Source: Camillea tinctor (taxonomy: Eukaryota > Ascomycota > Sordariomycetes > Xylariales > Xylariaceae). From it: DNA of 64,000 nucleotides. Below the pieces are notes generated by a model. That model saw only the letters and a list, made by a program, of their open reading frames with translations. It was not told where the DNA came from and ran no database searches. Every line of letters begins with the position of its first letter. Within the stretch, counting starts at the first letter, position 1. The translations under genes and the position numbers were made by a program. The stretch is from contig MU394054.1 of NCBI GenBank assembly GCA_022578605.1, positions 188,945-252,944 of the forward strand. The letters run 5' to 3'. Positions 13,060 through 24,491 of the stretch are shown piece after piece.

Positions 13060-15419
13060 CTAGTCCATTGATCTCCATGTATTCATCAGTTTATCGCTCA
13101 GAGACCTAATCGGCCACCCTGCCCGCTGCCGACATCTATCAAGCAAGCCCAATACGAAACATCGCTGTTCTGGGCTCTCCAATGGTAAACCAGCTGCTAG
13201 AGCTTAGCTAATATAAACGTTTGTAGCAAAGCAAGAAAAAAAGGGGGAGGGGGGAGGGAAGCTGACCTATGAACAAACATTGTGAACATATCAGACTCGA
13301 GGCGAAATCGTCCAAGGCCATTGCAATGCCACATATTGCTCGGATACTTTCATTAAGGCTTTTTCGAAGATTCGAATACATTCGCAGGTCCCCCAGTATA
13401 GGGCAGTGGAGAGACAGCAGTATATTTGAGGCGTGGAAGAGTTGCATTGCGACTCCTATCTACAGTCAGTGAGTGGTTTCCTCCACCAAGGGCAGGGAAA
13501 AGGCTATCTCATACCGAATGCAGGGGGGTGAATCCACAAAGGCTCGAACACCTCCTTCTGCGCGGGCGGCATCAAAGGCAGTGCCTTAAACTCGACAGTC
13601 AGATGCCTCCTCCACAGCTGAAGGCTCTCCCTCAGGGCGGTACCCCTAGCGATCCTCGGCAGCACGTCTCTCTTACCCGCCTCGACCTCCTCGAAGGCGC
13701 AGTAGCCGACGACCTGGGCGAAGTAGTACACCGCGCGGGCGGCGAGCTCGTGCGGGCTCAGCTCGTCGAGGTTCCGCGTCGGCCGCCAGAACGTGAACGG
13801 CTTGCGCTTCTCGAGGTACGCGGCGAACACGTCCTGGCAGAGCCAGGCCCACCACACGGCCTGTCGCAGGCCCTTCGAGTCGCCGTGGATCACCTGCGAG
13901 CGCTGGATCCAGAACACGCCGTGCAGGTGCCGCTCCCAGTCTTTGCTCGACCCGTCGAGCATTTCGTACGTCGAGATTATGAGGGACGTGGCGACGAGCT
14001 CGAGGCTCGTTTTGTACGTGTCGTACTGCATGGCTTGCTGGATGTAGTGTAGGGTCTTGTAGTAGTACTGTAGAGCGTCGTTGGGCGCGAACTTGTGCAT
14101 GCTTTTCATGCTGGGATTCAGCGACATGTATCGAACTGACAGTGCTAGAATAGCGTTCATCAATCCTACATTATGGACCTGAGACGGTTTGTCAATCGTT
14201 ACTTTCAACAATGCCATGATATACAGATTTTCAAATTAGGTGTCATATCACGTCATGACGTCCTGAGGTTTCAATATAAACACATACTGCAAGATGAGGC
14301 ACATGTATTGCGAAGGATTTGTTTGGGTCAAATAAGTCCATCTGTTAGGAGTGTAAGCCGTCCGTACCTACTATATGAGCCCAATGATATTACTCTAGAT
14401 AGCTTACCCATTCACTAATATGCTTCACGAAGGTCTCGAATGCGATATGTTCGTGGGTTAGGATCGCGATGGGTGATTCGGATATCCATGATCGCTTCTC
14501 GAGTATTTGATCCTGGCCAAGCACAGGATGCCGCTCGCTTAAATAGGGGTTTTCTGGAGAGTTAGCTGCTCTGTCTAGATCACATTGCTCGTTTAGCTCC
14601 GGTGAATCAACAGGTGAATGTGCAACTGAGTTTCCGAATATGTTGAACCCCTCTGCTTCAAAGTTCATATTCCACAAGCCTTCATTTTGCATAACAGCAT
14701 CTTGGAACAAAAGCCCGACCCATCTCGCCGTCGCATTCTCGACATTATGGTTGGATGACGTAGTTGAGGGCGCACCGCGGTTATTGAGGTTAGCTATTGC
14801 GTGTGTGAAATGAAAATCGGCAACACGGTTGAGAATGTTGTTGTCTGTTGGCGTGTTAACCTCTGGATCGAGCATAGAATAATTATCTCTGTGTGGGCAA
14901 GGGGTTGTATTAGATATGGTAGTAACTGTGTGTTGATTCTCCTGACTTAGATTCTGAGCTTGAGGTTCAGTCATTAAGGCTGAGACTTCATTGTTAAGCT
15001 GGTCAAAAGTTGAGCCTATGTCTTCGGAAACCTCGGCCTCGGCTTGTAAAGGTGTTGCGTTTTCTACTCTGTCCCGAGTAGAAGATTGTGTCACTCGGGT
15101 TTTGCTCTTCTTGTTATCGTAATGACAGACATTGTTTGTTCTGTTACATCCGCCGCAAACCGGCTTTACTTCATCGCATTTTACATGCCTTTTGCGACAT
15201 GTTAAGCTATCATCATAAGTTAATGCGAGCTCGAGAAACGAATTACACGAAAAATCAACTTTTTTTATTGGATATCGCGAGCTATTGCAGGATATGGTTT
15301 ATAGGATCATCTCACCATCCTGTTGTTTTGCGGAGTCCTCGTCCTCTACTTAACCGACCTCTGCTAAAACGAGTGACTGGTTTCTCCTCATTATCTCTGG
15401 CTTCAACACCATCCGACAT
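13060..15419 (-). CDS. Zn2Cys6 transcription factor with fungal-specific regulatory domain
   Basis: Six exons: 15419-15316, 15206-14408, 14341-14288, 14178-13515, 13455-13267 and 13193-13060, total 647 residues. Exon 1 ends in TG and exon 2 begins with C, so the first zinc-cluster cysteine (C35) is encoded across an intron. The cluster is C35-x2-C38-x6-C45-x6-C52-x2-C55-x6-C62 (CLTCRKRHVKC, then CGGC). A long Ser/Asn-rich linker follows. The regulatory domain has HISEWMDLFDP, VPHLAVHNVGLMNAI, WIHPPAFGVAMQLFH, CLFIAGLPLESP and RCRQRAGWPIRSL, in the order seen in DUF3468/Fungal_trans_2-type regulators. It should act in the nucleus on CGG-containing sites. It is divergent from the SDR at 16100, which may be a target. 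Exon 2 is AT-rich while 13560-14050 is GC-rich. Confidence 0.9.
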
Positions 15420-16099
15420 TTTTTTTTTAAAAATAGTTACTATGGTTGTTGGACACTCGAAGGAAAGAAAATAGGTTGTCGTAAACCACTATGTGAGAGA
15501 CCTCATACTAAGCGATAGTTCCTGAGAATACGTGCAAGTGATAGAGGCGTGAGGGGAAAGGCACGTGGCACATTGACAGCATCGCTCAACTTAGTATAGA
15601 TTATATGTAGAAGGATTTCGATAGGATGTGGGACATTTAGTTTAGCCGCTATACATTTGCCCACTTTTTACTCCAATATTACTATTATAAGTCTGGTTCT
15701 CCACGTTGTGTTATACATAATGTAGTATAGTACAGGTGTGTTAACACAATACATGTATGTAGATTATTAGCCATGATGTTTATGTTGTGAATATTCGTTA
15801 TGAGGGCTCTACAGCAGACGGTGGGCACTTGGACCACCACAGTCAAGAAGCCAGTGGCCAATAGCGAGTTTCGATCGACCTCGACACGTACAGAACGGGT
15901 AAGTAGCCTTCATAGTTGTCTTCGTGTCGAGGGCATAGATGAGAAACAACATGTGAAGGTTATTGATTTATCCCCATGCTATGCATCTTGAAACCCCGCC
16001 CTCTTTCAATTAGAATCGTATCAGTAAATACTATGTTTCTAAGTCTACCACATCCTGCCGCCTCAAAAGTAAGCCAAAAAGCATCAGGCCACTCCCACG
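15420..16099. promoter_or_regulatory. Shared divergent promoter between Zn2Cys6 regulator and SDR
   Basis: A 680-nt spacer separates the start codons of the minus-strand regulator and the plus-strand SDR, so both promoters lie here. It is AT-rich with a T/A run beside the regulator start (15420-15430). I did not find an obvious paired CGG/CCG palindrome. Short frames at 15800-16090 carry no domain. Assignment as regulatory follows from the head-to-head gene layout only. Confidence 0.5.
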
Positions 16100-16947
16100 A
16101 TGGCCCTCCTCGCTGGAAAAGTAGCTATCATCACGGGCGGCGTGACAGGCATCGGCCGCGCCATCGCACTGGATTATATCCGACATGGCGCATCTGTAAC
16201 TGTCAATCACCTAGGGGATTCAGCATCGCTAGAGAATTTCAAGACCTTAAAGAGAGAAGTTGGCGAGGGAAATGCGGATCGGATTATCGGCGTAGCTGGG
16301 GACGTAGGGAAGCGCGGGACGGGGACCGAATTGGTGAAGCAGACGGTGGACAAGTTCGGATCTCTCGACGTCCTCGTAGCGAATGCGGGTATTTCTCAGT
16401 TCCGCGATTTCTTGACGTGAGTTGCCGGCCTAACAATGTATTCATTAGTCTTCATCTACTCACTTTTATACCTTGATGAGCGAGCAGATTGGATGAAGAT
16501 ACTCTAGCTGCCCATATTCACACAAATATCACGGGCACGTTCTGGACAACGCAAGCAGCCGCAAACCAAATGGTCCGCCAGAAACGGGGTGGTAGCATCA
16601 TTGGTATCAGTAGCATCAGTGCTCACCTGGGGGGTAAGCAACAGGTTCATTACACGCCCACGAAAGCCGCTGTCCTCTCTATGATGCAGTCGCAGGCCTG
16701 CGCTTTGGGAAAATATGGGATTCGTTGCAATGCGCTCCTCCCGGGCACGACTCGGACGCAACTTGCAGCGGAGGACTTGGCTGTGCCAGAGAAGTTGAAG
16801 TATCTAGAAACTCGAACCCCCCTGGGGCGTGTAGGCGAGCCGGCAGATTTAGGGGGCCCTGCCGTCTTCTTAGCGAGTGACCTAAGTCGGTTTGTCACAG
16901 GAGCACAGTTACTTGTTGATGGCGGTATATCTATAAGCTTGCAATAA
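16100..16947 (+). CDS. Short-chain dehydrogenase resembling fungal L-rhamnose 1-dehydrogenase
   Basis: Two exons, 16100-16416 and 16488-16947, split by a 71-nt intron; 258 residues, a normal length for a classical SDR. Seen: the nucleotide-binding motif TGGVTGIG (12-19), NAG in LVANAGIS, catalytic S148, Y161 and K165 (HYTPTKAA), and the C-terminal strand GAQLLVDGG. The pattern ITGGVTGIGRAIALDY, then GISSIS, then CALGKYGIRCNALLPGT is very close to my recollection of fungal L-rhamnose 1-dehydrogenase (LRA1/DHG2). That enzyme oxidises L-rhamnose to L-rhamnono-1,4-lactone with NAD(P)+ in the cytosol. The specificity call is from memory of the family and other SDR substrates remain possible. No lactonase, dehydratase or aldolase of the pathway is seen in this window. 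Likely regulator: the divergent Zn2Cys6 gene. Confidence 0.8.
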
Positions 16948-17490
16948 GTTGTCTAGGAATGGATTCTACGTTTATTAGTATGGGATATAAAATAACATTC
17001 CTACCTCGGAATAGAGTACAAGAATTTGCTATGACACATTACAACTTAACTCCCAACAGAGCTGGCCTCAAACTGAGATACCAGGAGATCACTCTTGCTC
17101 CTCCACCGCCTCACCACACATTTCAAACACAATTCATTATATCAATTCACCGCTTGCTTAGTGAGGTAGTTGATCGAGTTCTCAGCACAGGCTTCCCTCG
17201 ACACGAGGGAAGTCAAAACTCAAGCGGGGGAACCTGGCTTCCTACCTGTGATAGGCCATTCACCCCTCCCCCTCCTCCTTAAAAGTGCAATATCTGCTTA
17301 CAGACTCTAGGGAACATGACGTTAGTATATGGTATCCCTTATTGCTATGTCCGTTTTGTAGTCTCAACAGGTCTATATCGGATAGCCCGGACTCTACTTT
17401 TCACCAAGGTGTGGACTGTCTCTGGTGTGTATACACACATTGTTGATTGCAAGTAACCAGCTATTCTAGTATCCTTCGTAACTAGATCTC
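16948..17490. other. Spacer between SDR and aldo/keto reductase genes
   Basis: 543 nt with no gene seen; it includes the SDR 3' flank and the promoter of the downstream same-strand reductase. A C-rich tract sits at 17262-17280. Confidence 0.5.
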
Positions 17491-18646
17491 ATGTCTTTAT
17501 TTAAAATAATAAGTCGCTCCCCTACTCTCTGCCAGCCGAAGCTGCGTGTTGCATCGATAGGCATCTGTCTCCCAAAGTTGACCCGGCCGATAAGTTCCAG
17601 GGGTACACAATTCACCCTCAATAATGGCCAGAAAATCCCGGCTATTGGCTTTGGTACTTTCCAAGACCCAGAACTCCAAGAGGATGCTGTCTGTAGTGCC
17701 CTAAAGATAGGACTACGCTTGATAGACACGGCTAGGGTGTACGACGTCGAGGAGCAGGTCGGGAAGGGCATACGGAAGAGTGGTGTTCCGCGGGAGGAGA
17801 TATTTCTCGGGACCAAGCTATGGTGCAACAGTTATCACCCAGACGACGTTGAAAATGCCCTCGATGAGTCCCTTGTGAGCCTAGGGACACCTTATGTAGA
17901 CCTGCTTTTAATGCATTATCCTTGTACATTTGCTAGGGGTCCGGAGCCCTTTCCAAGAGACAGCAGTGGCAAGATGATACTAGGCAAGACTACCTATGTG
18001 GATACATGGAAGGCAATGGAAAAATTGTTGAAAACAGGCAAGACCAAGGCGATTGGTGTGTCTAACTTTAGTAAAGGCGAGTTGGAGACATTGATGAGAG
18101 AGTGTTCCGTGGTAAGTAGAATTCTCAATCGTGCTGGGTCTCAGCGGCAGCACAATCACCACTAGGCTAACCTTCTCATAAAAGGCTCCGGCTGTTCACC
18201 AAATGGAGGTCCATCCATACTTACAGCAGAAATCGTTCAACCAATGGCTTCGATCTCAGGGCATCCATGTGATCCAGTTCAGCCCCCTAGGTAACATGAA
18301 CGATTTCTATAGAAACACCGGTTGGAGCAAAGACGTATCACACACAAAGCGGATAATCGATCAGCCTATTCTCCAGGAGATAGGACGAAAATACGGGAAG
18401 AGTACTGTCCAAGTTGCATTAGCTTGGGGCGTCAACAGTGGTCGCTCAGTTATTCCCAAAAGTACTATTGACTGGCAGATCAAGGAGAACGTCGAAGCTG
18501 ACTTCGAATTGGACCCCGAAGATATGACGAAAATAGAAACCTTAGACATCAAGGCAAGATTCAACGATCCTAGTTTCGACTATCAGTGGAGACTATATAG
18601 TGACCTAGAGGGTATCGAGGGTACCGTCGAAGGTAGAACTCATTAA
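17491..18646 (+). CDS. Aldo/keto reductase with N-terminal extension
   Basis: Two exons, 17491-18111 and 18185-18646, separated by a 73-nt intron; 360 residues. The junction gives MRECSVAPAVHQMEVHPYLQ, the expected AKR core. The catalytic tetrad is intact: D79 (LIDTARVY), Y84, K109 (LGTKLW) and H142 (LLLMHYP). The C-terminal cofactor region has QVALAWGVNSG and VIPKST, which binds the NADPH adenosine phosphate. The enzyme should reduce an aldehyde or ketone with NAD(P)H; the substrate is unknown. The first roughly 38 residues precede the family core (usual length near 320). They are rich in Arg, Lys, Ser and hydrophobics without acidic residues, like a mitochondrial targeting peptide. The gene follows the SDR on the same strand and might share its pathway. 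A later ATG is not obvious, so the extended start is kept. Confidence 0.9.
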
Positions 18647-19032
18647 GAGGTCGGTTCATCAAGACGAGCGGCCGGTTAAAGGCAAATATTTTATTTCAAT
18701 ATATTCTCTTCATCACACAAGTACACACCATGTTAAACTCAGTTTTTTTTGTCAGTCTTATCCGGGAAGTTATTACCAAAGTGTGTTAAGAAAAAGCGGA
18801 ATATCTAAATATATTTTCAATAAGGAGATGAAAGCGGTCCTCTGCGCCAAATATAGATCTCTCGGTCTCCTGTAGAGACTGCCATGTTTTCGCATACTGA
18901 GTATGGTTTATAAGACCAAATAGTTCCTTATAAGACTGCCATATAATTATATGCAACAGTTGCATGAGAGGAGGCCCTATGTTTTATTTTCGGGTACTAT
19001 CTGGTCTTTGACGTTTCAGCCTAGCTACGGTC
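18647..19032. other. Convergent spacer
   Basis: 386 nt between convergent genes (reductase on plus, membrane protein on minus). It holds the two 3' flanks. AT-rich, with repeated short words TTATAAGAC and GACTGCCAT near 18885-18950; no gene. Confidence 0.5.
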
Positions 19033-21486
19033 TTAAGAATTGACTATCCGTCTAACAAGTTCCACCCTCCCATTATTTTCCGAGCGAGCAAGTCCCACAA
19101 GATGATCGTCATTTTTCATCAAGTCAGTCACCCCATCATCTTTCATTTCATTGCATTCAGTCAGAATAGATTCTGTTTCATGGCATACAATCTGTGAAAT
19201 CGCATACCACAGATTCCCCTGACGAGAATACCTGGTCTTTGCGATGTAAAATATCGTTATGACCGTAATACTCGCTAAGTGCACAGCTAAAATGATAGAG
19301 ACAGCGATGAAGCCTCGAGAATGGAGTGGAATTTGGACGTTGGCGGTCGAGACTGTTAAGGCCTCCCCTGATACATCAAGCAAATCTAAAAGGTCGTAGA
19401 AGTAAGTCTGTCCTAACACTGACCAGCTGGTCAGTATCGCTGTGGCTGCACGTTGAGTGAAACGAAGAACATCGCCGAGAAGGCTGATGATTTCACGATC
19501 GACGCCTATTCCGTATTTGTAGCAATAGTCGCAGAGAGCGACTGCATAGTCCGTCTCATCTACAAAGAGGAAGAGGTCATAAGTTAAGGCCCTCTGTAAA
19601 AATACCGTGGCTATTCCTGCCACAGTCGAGTTGAATGGCTGTGATTTATCTTGCGATCCTTCCGGTGAAATATCTCCGATAGTTTCAACTTTGAAGATCC
19701 CTCGCCTAGCGAAGTCTTGCACTGACTTGTTGGTCCCTAATTGGCTACGAACAGTAGATGTGTCCCATTGCTTGGTGTTTTTGTCGAATTTGAGTGTCGG
19801 TTCGTCGATCTTTCCATGGGCCTGTAATGTTACTTGTGACATGGAGACATCGAGAGATGAAAAGCAAATGGAAGCGTTGACGTGCAGTCCTTGCCCAATT
19901 CTATAACTATTCCACTCGTCGTGTTTTCCAGCATTCATTGTGCTAAATGTCTCGTTACCGATGTTTCTCCAAAAGGAACTTGGACTATTGGTGCTTAGTA
20001 CGAGGTGAATGGAAGAATTTGTTGACATGGGAGAGTCATTTATGTCCCACGTTGGCAGTTCGACATTTCCTGCAGAAGTGTAATTCCCAGCCAGTACTAG
20101 AACGCAGAACGAATGCATCCACTGCTCCCTGACCTGGATATATTCCGAAGCACCGGGTAGTGCACAGTCGAATTGTGTCGGTAGGCACCTTTGGTTATTA
20201 CATAATGGGATCTTAGACAAGCCTGCTCGCTGGAGTGTCGTATCATAGGAGATATTTCCTGTGAAGCGTCCAATGCCAAAAGAACTAACTCTTCTTCCAT
20301 GCGTGGAATCTCCTGAGATAAGTCCTTGGATTTCAGGTGGCATACAAGTCGTTCTTGAGTCCATAACCCAGGCTGCCCCGCTATACCTACTTATAGTAGT
20401 TCTTTCCGACGCGTTGGCGAACGGGAAGAAGACTCTACGAACGACACCTGTGTCACTCACGCCTAGGTTGTTGGGCGCGGCTACCAGGCCAGAGTTGGTC
20501 TCTCCGAACGTGGCATAAGCTCTAGGTCTCTCAGTCCAAAACTTTGCTGATTGCACGAATACACTGGTGCTTATATTGAAAGCGAGGCCGACGTCTTTCG
20601 TCGTTTGGTCATGTACAACTTCCGAAAATCCAATGTCAGACAACAAGATGGTGGACGAAAAGTTGATCGCAAGAGCCGCCAAGAACAGTAGGGTAACCAA
20701 TAGTGATTCTATCCGTCGAAAAGTCTTTCTCCAAAGTCGTAGACCGGAGAACGTAAGTTTGAGGAGCCCAAATGGGCCATCATTAACGCCCCTGAGTATG
20801 GTGTATCGTACGACTTCCGAAAGGGGGACATGATGGTTCTCGAGGACTAAGGACGCCAGCAATGATGTACAGACCGTAGCTTGAGCTGACACAACTAGAC
20901 GCAACACGAGGGACAAAAGTGTGATTGTTTGTGAGATCCAGCCGTTAATCATCAAGTACCGCCAAAAATGCGGTGCTTGGGCACCATTGAACGTGTGGCC
21001 ATCTCCGAACCACAAGAACACGAGAAAACCCCAAGCTCCTGCGTTAATTATACCGCCTCCTATAATAATAAGAGTCCCCTGGATCCCCAGAGATTCTCGG
21101 AGACTGAGTCTAGAGGAAACAGTGGTTTGGCCAGTACTCTCGTCGGCCATAGTTGAAGCCGAGGAAGCTTCATTAAGTTCAGTTACCGAGTCTTCTAGAT
21201 AACTTGGAAATTCCAGCCGCGACTCGGAAGCAAGGCTTGAGACAGTCGAGTGGAGTTCTGATTGAGGGTCCGAAATAGATTCGCTGTCGTTGACAGTGCT
21301 ATTCACCCCATAAGTGTCTGATCCCACATGGCTCTCGTTGACGAAGGCAAAGCCAGAATTTTCAGATGAAATTTCGTGATTCGAGGTGCTCAGACGACCT
21401 TGTCCATCACTGTTATGCGTTTCCTTTGGCGAACGAGACTCTGCCGCTGCAGATGATGTTGGAGTGTTATCTTCGTCAAAAGCCAT
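19033..21486 (-). CDS. Large fungal-specific multi-pass membrane protein, unknown function
   Basis: A single-exon frame of 817 residues. The first 130 residues are Ser/Glu/Thr-rich and look cytosolic and disordered. Membrane segments are predicted at about 137-160, 183-213, 262-283 and 725-748. Between the third and fourth lies a loop of about 440 residues with many N-x-S/T sites and several cysteines (TTCMPPE, NNQRCLPTQFDC), as expected for an extracellular, disulphide-bonded, glycosylated domain. The tail is charged and cytosolic. This layout (three N-terminal helices, large ectodomain, one C-terminal helix) recurs in poorly characterised ascomycete membrane proteins. I do not recognise a named domain, and a receptor, sensor or wall-associated role is only a guess. 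It is convergent with the aldo/keto reductase. Confidence 0.8.
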   Translation of the reverse strand: MAFDEDNTPTSSAAAESRSPKETHNSDGQGRLSTSNHEISSENSGFAFVNESHVGSDTYGVNSTVNDSESISDPQSELHSTVSSLASESRLEFPSYLEDSVTELNEASSASTMADESTGQTTVSSRLSLRESLGIQGTLIIIGGGIINAGAWGFLVFLWFGDGHTFNGAQAPHFWRYLMINGWISQTITLLSLVLRLVVSAQATVCTSLLASLVLENHHVPLSEVVRYTILRGVNDGPFGLLKLTFSGLRLWRKTFRRIESLLVTLLFLAALAINFSSTILLSDIGFSEVVHDQTTKDVGLAFNISTSVFVQSAKFWTERPRAYATFGETNSGLVAAPNNLGVSDTGVVRRVFFPFANASERTTISRYSGAAWVMDSRTTCMPPEIQGLISGDSTHGRRVSSFGIGRFTGNISYDTTLQRAGLSKIPLCNNQRCLPTQFDCALPGASEYIQVREQWMHSFCVLVLAGNYTSAGNVELPTWDINDSPMSTNSSIHLVLSTNSPSSFWRNIGNETFSTMNAGKHDEWNSYRIGQGLHVNASICFSSLDVSMSQVTLQAHGKIDEPTLKFDKNTKQWDTSTVRSQLGTNKSVQDFARRGIFKVETIGDISPEGSQDKSQPFNSTVAGIATVFLQRALTYDLFLFVDETDYAVALCDYCYKYGIGVDREIISLLGDVLRFTQRAATAILTSWSVLGQTYFYDLLDLLDVSGEALTVSTANVQIPLHSRGFIAVSIILAVHLASITVITIFYIAKTRYSRQGNLWYAISQIVCHETESILTECNEMKDDGVTDLMKNDDHLVGLARSENNGRVELVRRIVNS

Positions 21487-24400
21487 GGTAGGGCTGATTG
21501 AAATAACCCCTGTTCTAGGTGAAGTTTAGCACGGGCTTTTCACAGGAACAGCTCGTCCTTTCTTATAGTCGTAGTTCACACATGATACATGTGAAAAGCA
21601 GTTTGGTATCACTTACCAGCTATCGAATATCTCGAGCGATCTTGCAAGATGTTAGCTAATAATGTCGAAAGGCCAATGCTAAAGTCAACTGGTGGGGATA
21701 ACAAAGGAAAAGGAGTATGCCATCTTATACGAAATTAGTTGCATGTTCACTAGTGTGAGACCTCTGTTAGAATATGTATGAGTGACCTCAATTCTACTGA
21801 GTTCATGGTGGCAAGCATAAAACTTTTTGACAATAGTATAACGTTGGTGACTACCGCCTCTTGAATCATCTAATGGACTAGAATTTAAAACAGGCAAGTA
21901 TCATGCCTGGTGCCCCCAATATCCTCTTCAAACAGGACTACAAGCCTCCAAAGGGGCCTCTGTTTCAAGACAACGACAAACAATAGTTTCAGTAGCATAT
22001 GGTACCAAATTTCCGGCAAGATGCTATGACTTCAATAAGACACTCTGACAACCCGCCAGAGAGTGCAACATATAAAGGCCATGTAGTAGCATGTTTTCGG
22101 TAAAATCATGCAGGCTGAACTAGGCATTCTACTGGCCCCCATATTAGGTGGTAACAATATTATTTTACAAGTTTTCAAGCCACATAATGAAGTTTCAGCT
22201 ATATTGTTTAGGGCGCAACGGTTATCTTGGGCAAGGCTGTGGAAAGCCCCATGAGACATAAACAAGGCGAAACTTGCTTTCATCCCCCAATCCATTATCA
22301 ACTCCTGTGATAGGGTTCTTCACACTATGACCATCTAACCCAGACAGTTACGAAGCGAGAGATTGTACGCGCTGATATCCGGTACGTTCTGTCAGACTTG
22401 ATGTGTGCCGTCAGCCTTACCATACACCATCACTTCTCGAGCTACCCTGTTTCGTGTGATATGGGAGTTCGCAATGGATCCTCCCAGCTTTAAACTCTAC
22501 TTCATAGTCCATCAAAATACACAACAATGTAAGATATCGTTAAGCACTACTATGTAGCTTATAAATACACACGGCAATATAAAGTAACCTTAAGCATTGC
22601 GACGTAATTTATAGAAGTGCATAATGAGTTTCGAAAATGCAAAGTAGCTGTTAAGAATTATATAGAATAATATGTATAATAAAGTAAAAAAGGTTAATTT
22701 ATGAGGTTTAATGAAAAAAAAGAACAAAAATATTTATAAACATACCTAGGTAGGTACATAGGTATAAAATCCGTACTAACTAAAATTTACGTAACAGTCT
22801 TTATAATCTTTTTCTATACAGCTGTCTACTTAGTAGATATTAAATGTAGTAGTTTTAATAGTAGTGTTTTCGGTTCTGCTATGTTGCCAGGTAGGAAGAG
22901 TATCAACCAGTTCGAGTGAATCTAATCGCCTAGTTAACCCCTCATAATCATCCTACCAAAAGGAGTATTTCCTATCTATCTCGTTCCTAGGAATGAATAC
23001 CTGAGCACTAAACCCCCAGGCCAGATTTTAACGGCAATTTCTCAAAGCAGGCGACTATGGTGATTACTGATCTTGGTATAATAATGCGCACTACTGTAGT
23101 GTACACTTCAGGTCAATAGATCTGGATTAAGCGACTAAGTAGAGTTGTCACTAATAATGGCCTTAAATCTTCTCAGCTATCGACTTCTATCTCCGTATTA
23201 ATTTATTCGTACGATACATTCCTGAGAACATAGACCTATAGCTCGCTTGCACCGGATGTAATAAGAAGGATCCATGGTAAAGCAACCCAAGTCCGTAGTT
23301 TTTTCTTCCCTTTCGTCCGTCATGCTACAAGCATCATGTTGATCGGTTCAAGCAGAGGGAAGGCCCCTGTCCTATAATATGTTCTTCGGGGGCCTTTCTG
23401 TATGTAATAATACACGTATATACCTATATAAGTGTATATTAGAGTGGGGGGCTTCAAATGTCAGTTTCGGTAACCTGGGGGCGAGCCAGGGAGTCAGCGG
23501 CATATATGATGCAGCCAAGACACGATCTCGTTCGATTGGTAAAGTTTATATGCCGAAAGTCCCTCTTTGGGTTCAAGAGGAGAAGTATGTACAAGAAAAA
23601 TGAAAATCAGCCGATAAGAGGTATATGGAAGAGGCGTATGGAGTCAGTGTATTATTGCGAGGGAATTTACTGGGCAGGTAGGTTGACCAGCCAGACAAGA
23701 AGGTTAAACAATAGGAGACAGCCATGAAAGATTACGCGAATCACACAATATAGGAGGAAGTTATAAGCTTGTCCGGGGTAATGATCGACGAGGAGAATTT
23801 CAATCTTATAAGGCTAGCTAGAACATGTGATCCCAACCATGCGTGTGGCGTCACACGACATGTGAGGGAGATGAAACCCAGGTCTCATATATTTTTCCAT
23901 CCTGCTTGTTTTCTATTATTATGTGCATCGCCTAGCATTAGTGATTTTTGCGGAGAATTAAAACAAGTTCCCGGCTATTATTGGGCGGTGGTAAAGCCCA
24001 AATGCGGTAATCGCTATCTGATCGTGAAAAGGAGGGTCCGCATTGTACATTGCCAAGAGACAGCACGACAAACAAGTCGTTATCTGGATTTCGATCCCGT
24101 CTTCGAAGTCCTTTAGTCGGCAGGTGGCGTTAAAGAATAGGTTATTTGGTAGGTCGTACTGAATATCAGACCGCCTCAGCCGCGTCCCGAGTCAGCTCTC
24201 TATATTATCTTTGCTCGCCATCAGTCTTACAAATTTTAACATCGCTCCCATTCCTAGAAGTAAGCCATCCCAATCATGCGATTCAAGACAAGAGGAGCCG
24301 TCGGAAAGACGTGCCTAGGTGCCAAAATGACTGAAGCAATAGAGCGTCTGCGTGACGTGCCTCACTCTGGTTTATTGAGATTTCAGGTAATAATCCTCTC

Positions 24401-24491
24401 TCAGAATAGGTCATAAGATCCCGAGCTCTTAAGGCTCCCGATATACCAGGAGTTCCCGAAAATGCCGTGAGTAAGTCAGAACGTTGTCAGC
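21487..24491. other. AT-rich spacer with degenerate tandem repeat
   Basis: 3 kb without a supported gene. The first few hundred bases are the membrane-protein promoter. A decayed tandem repeat lies near 22516-22650. An AT-rich block with TACCTAGGTAGG occurs at 22744-22755. Frames at 23379-24116 have no recognised domain. Confidence 0.5.
22516..22650. repeat. Degenerate tandem repeat, period about 48-50 nt
   Basis: Unit 1 (from 22516) and unit 2 (from 22564) both begin AATACACA, share a TTAAGCA block in the middle and end in TTATA, agreeing at roughly three quarters of positions by eye. A third, weaker copy follows, with AAAGTAGCTGTTAAG near 22640. The differences include many transitions, as would follow from RIP-like decay, but no index was computed. 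Confidence 0.6.

Noticed and set aside
23379..24116. Plus-strand frames of 74-115 codons
   Set aside because: No domain, no splice pattern joining them, composition like the surrounding non-coding DNA.
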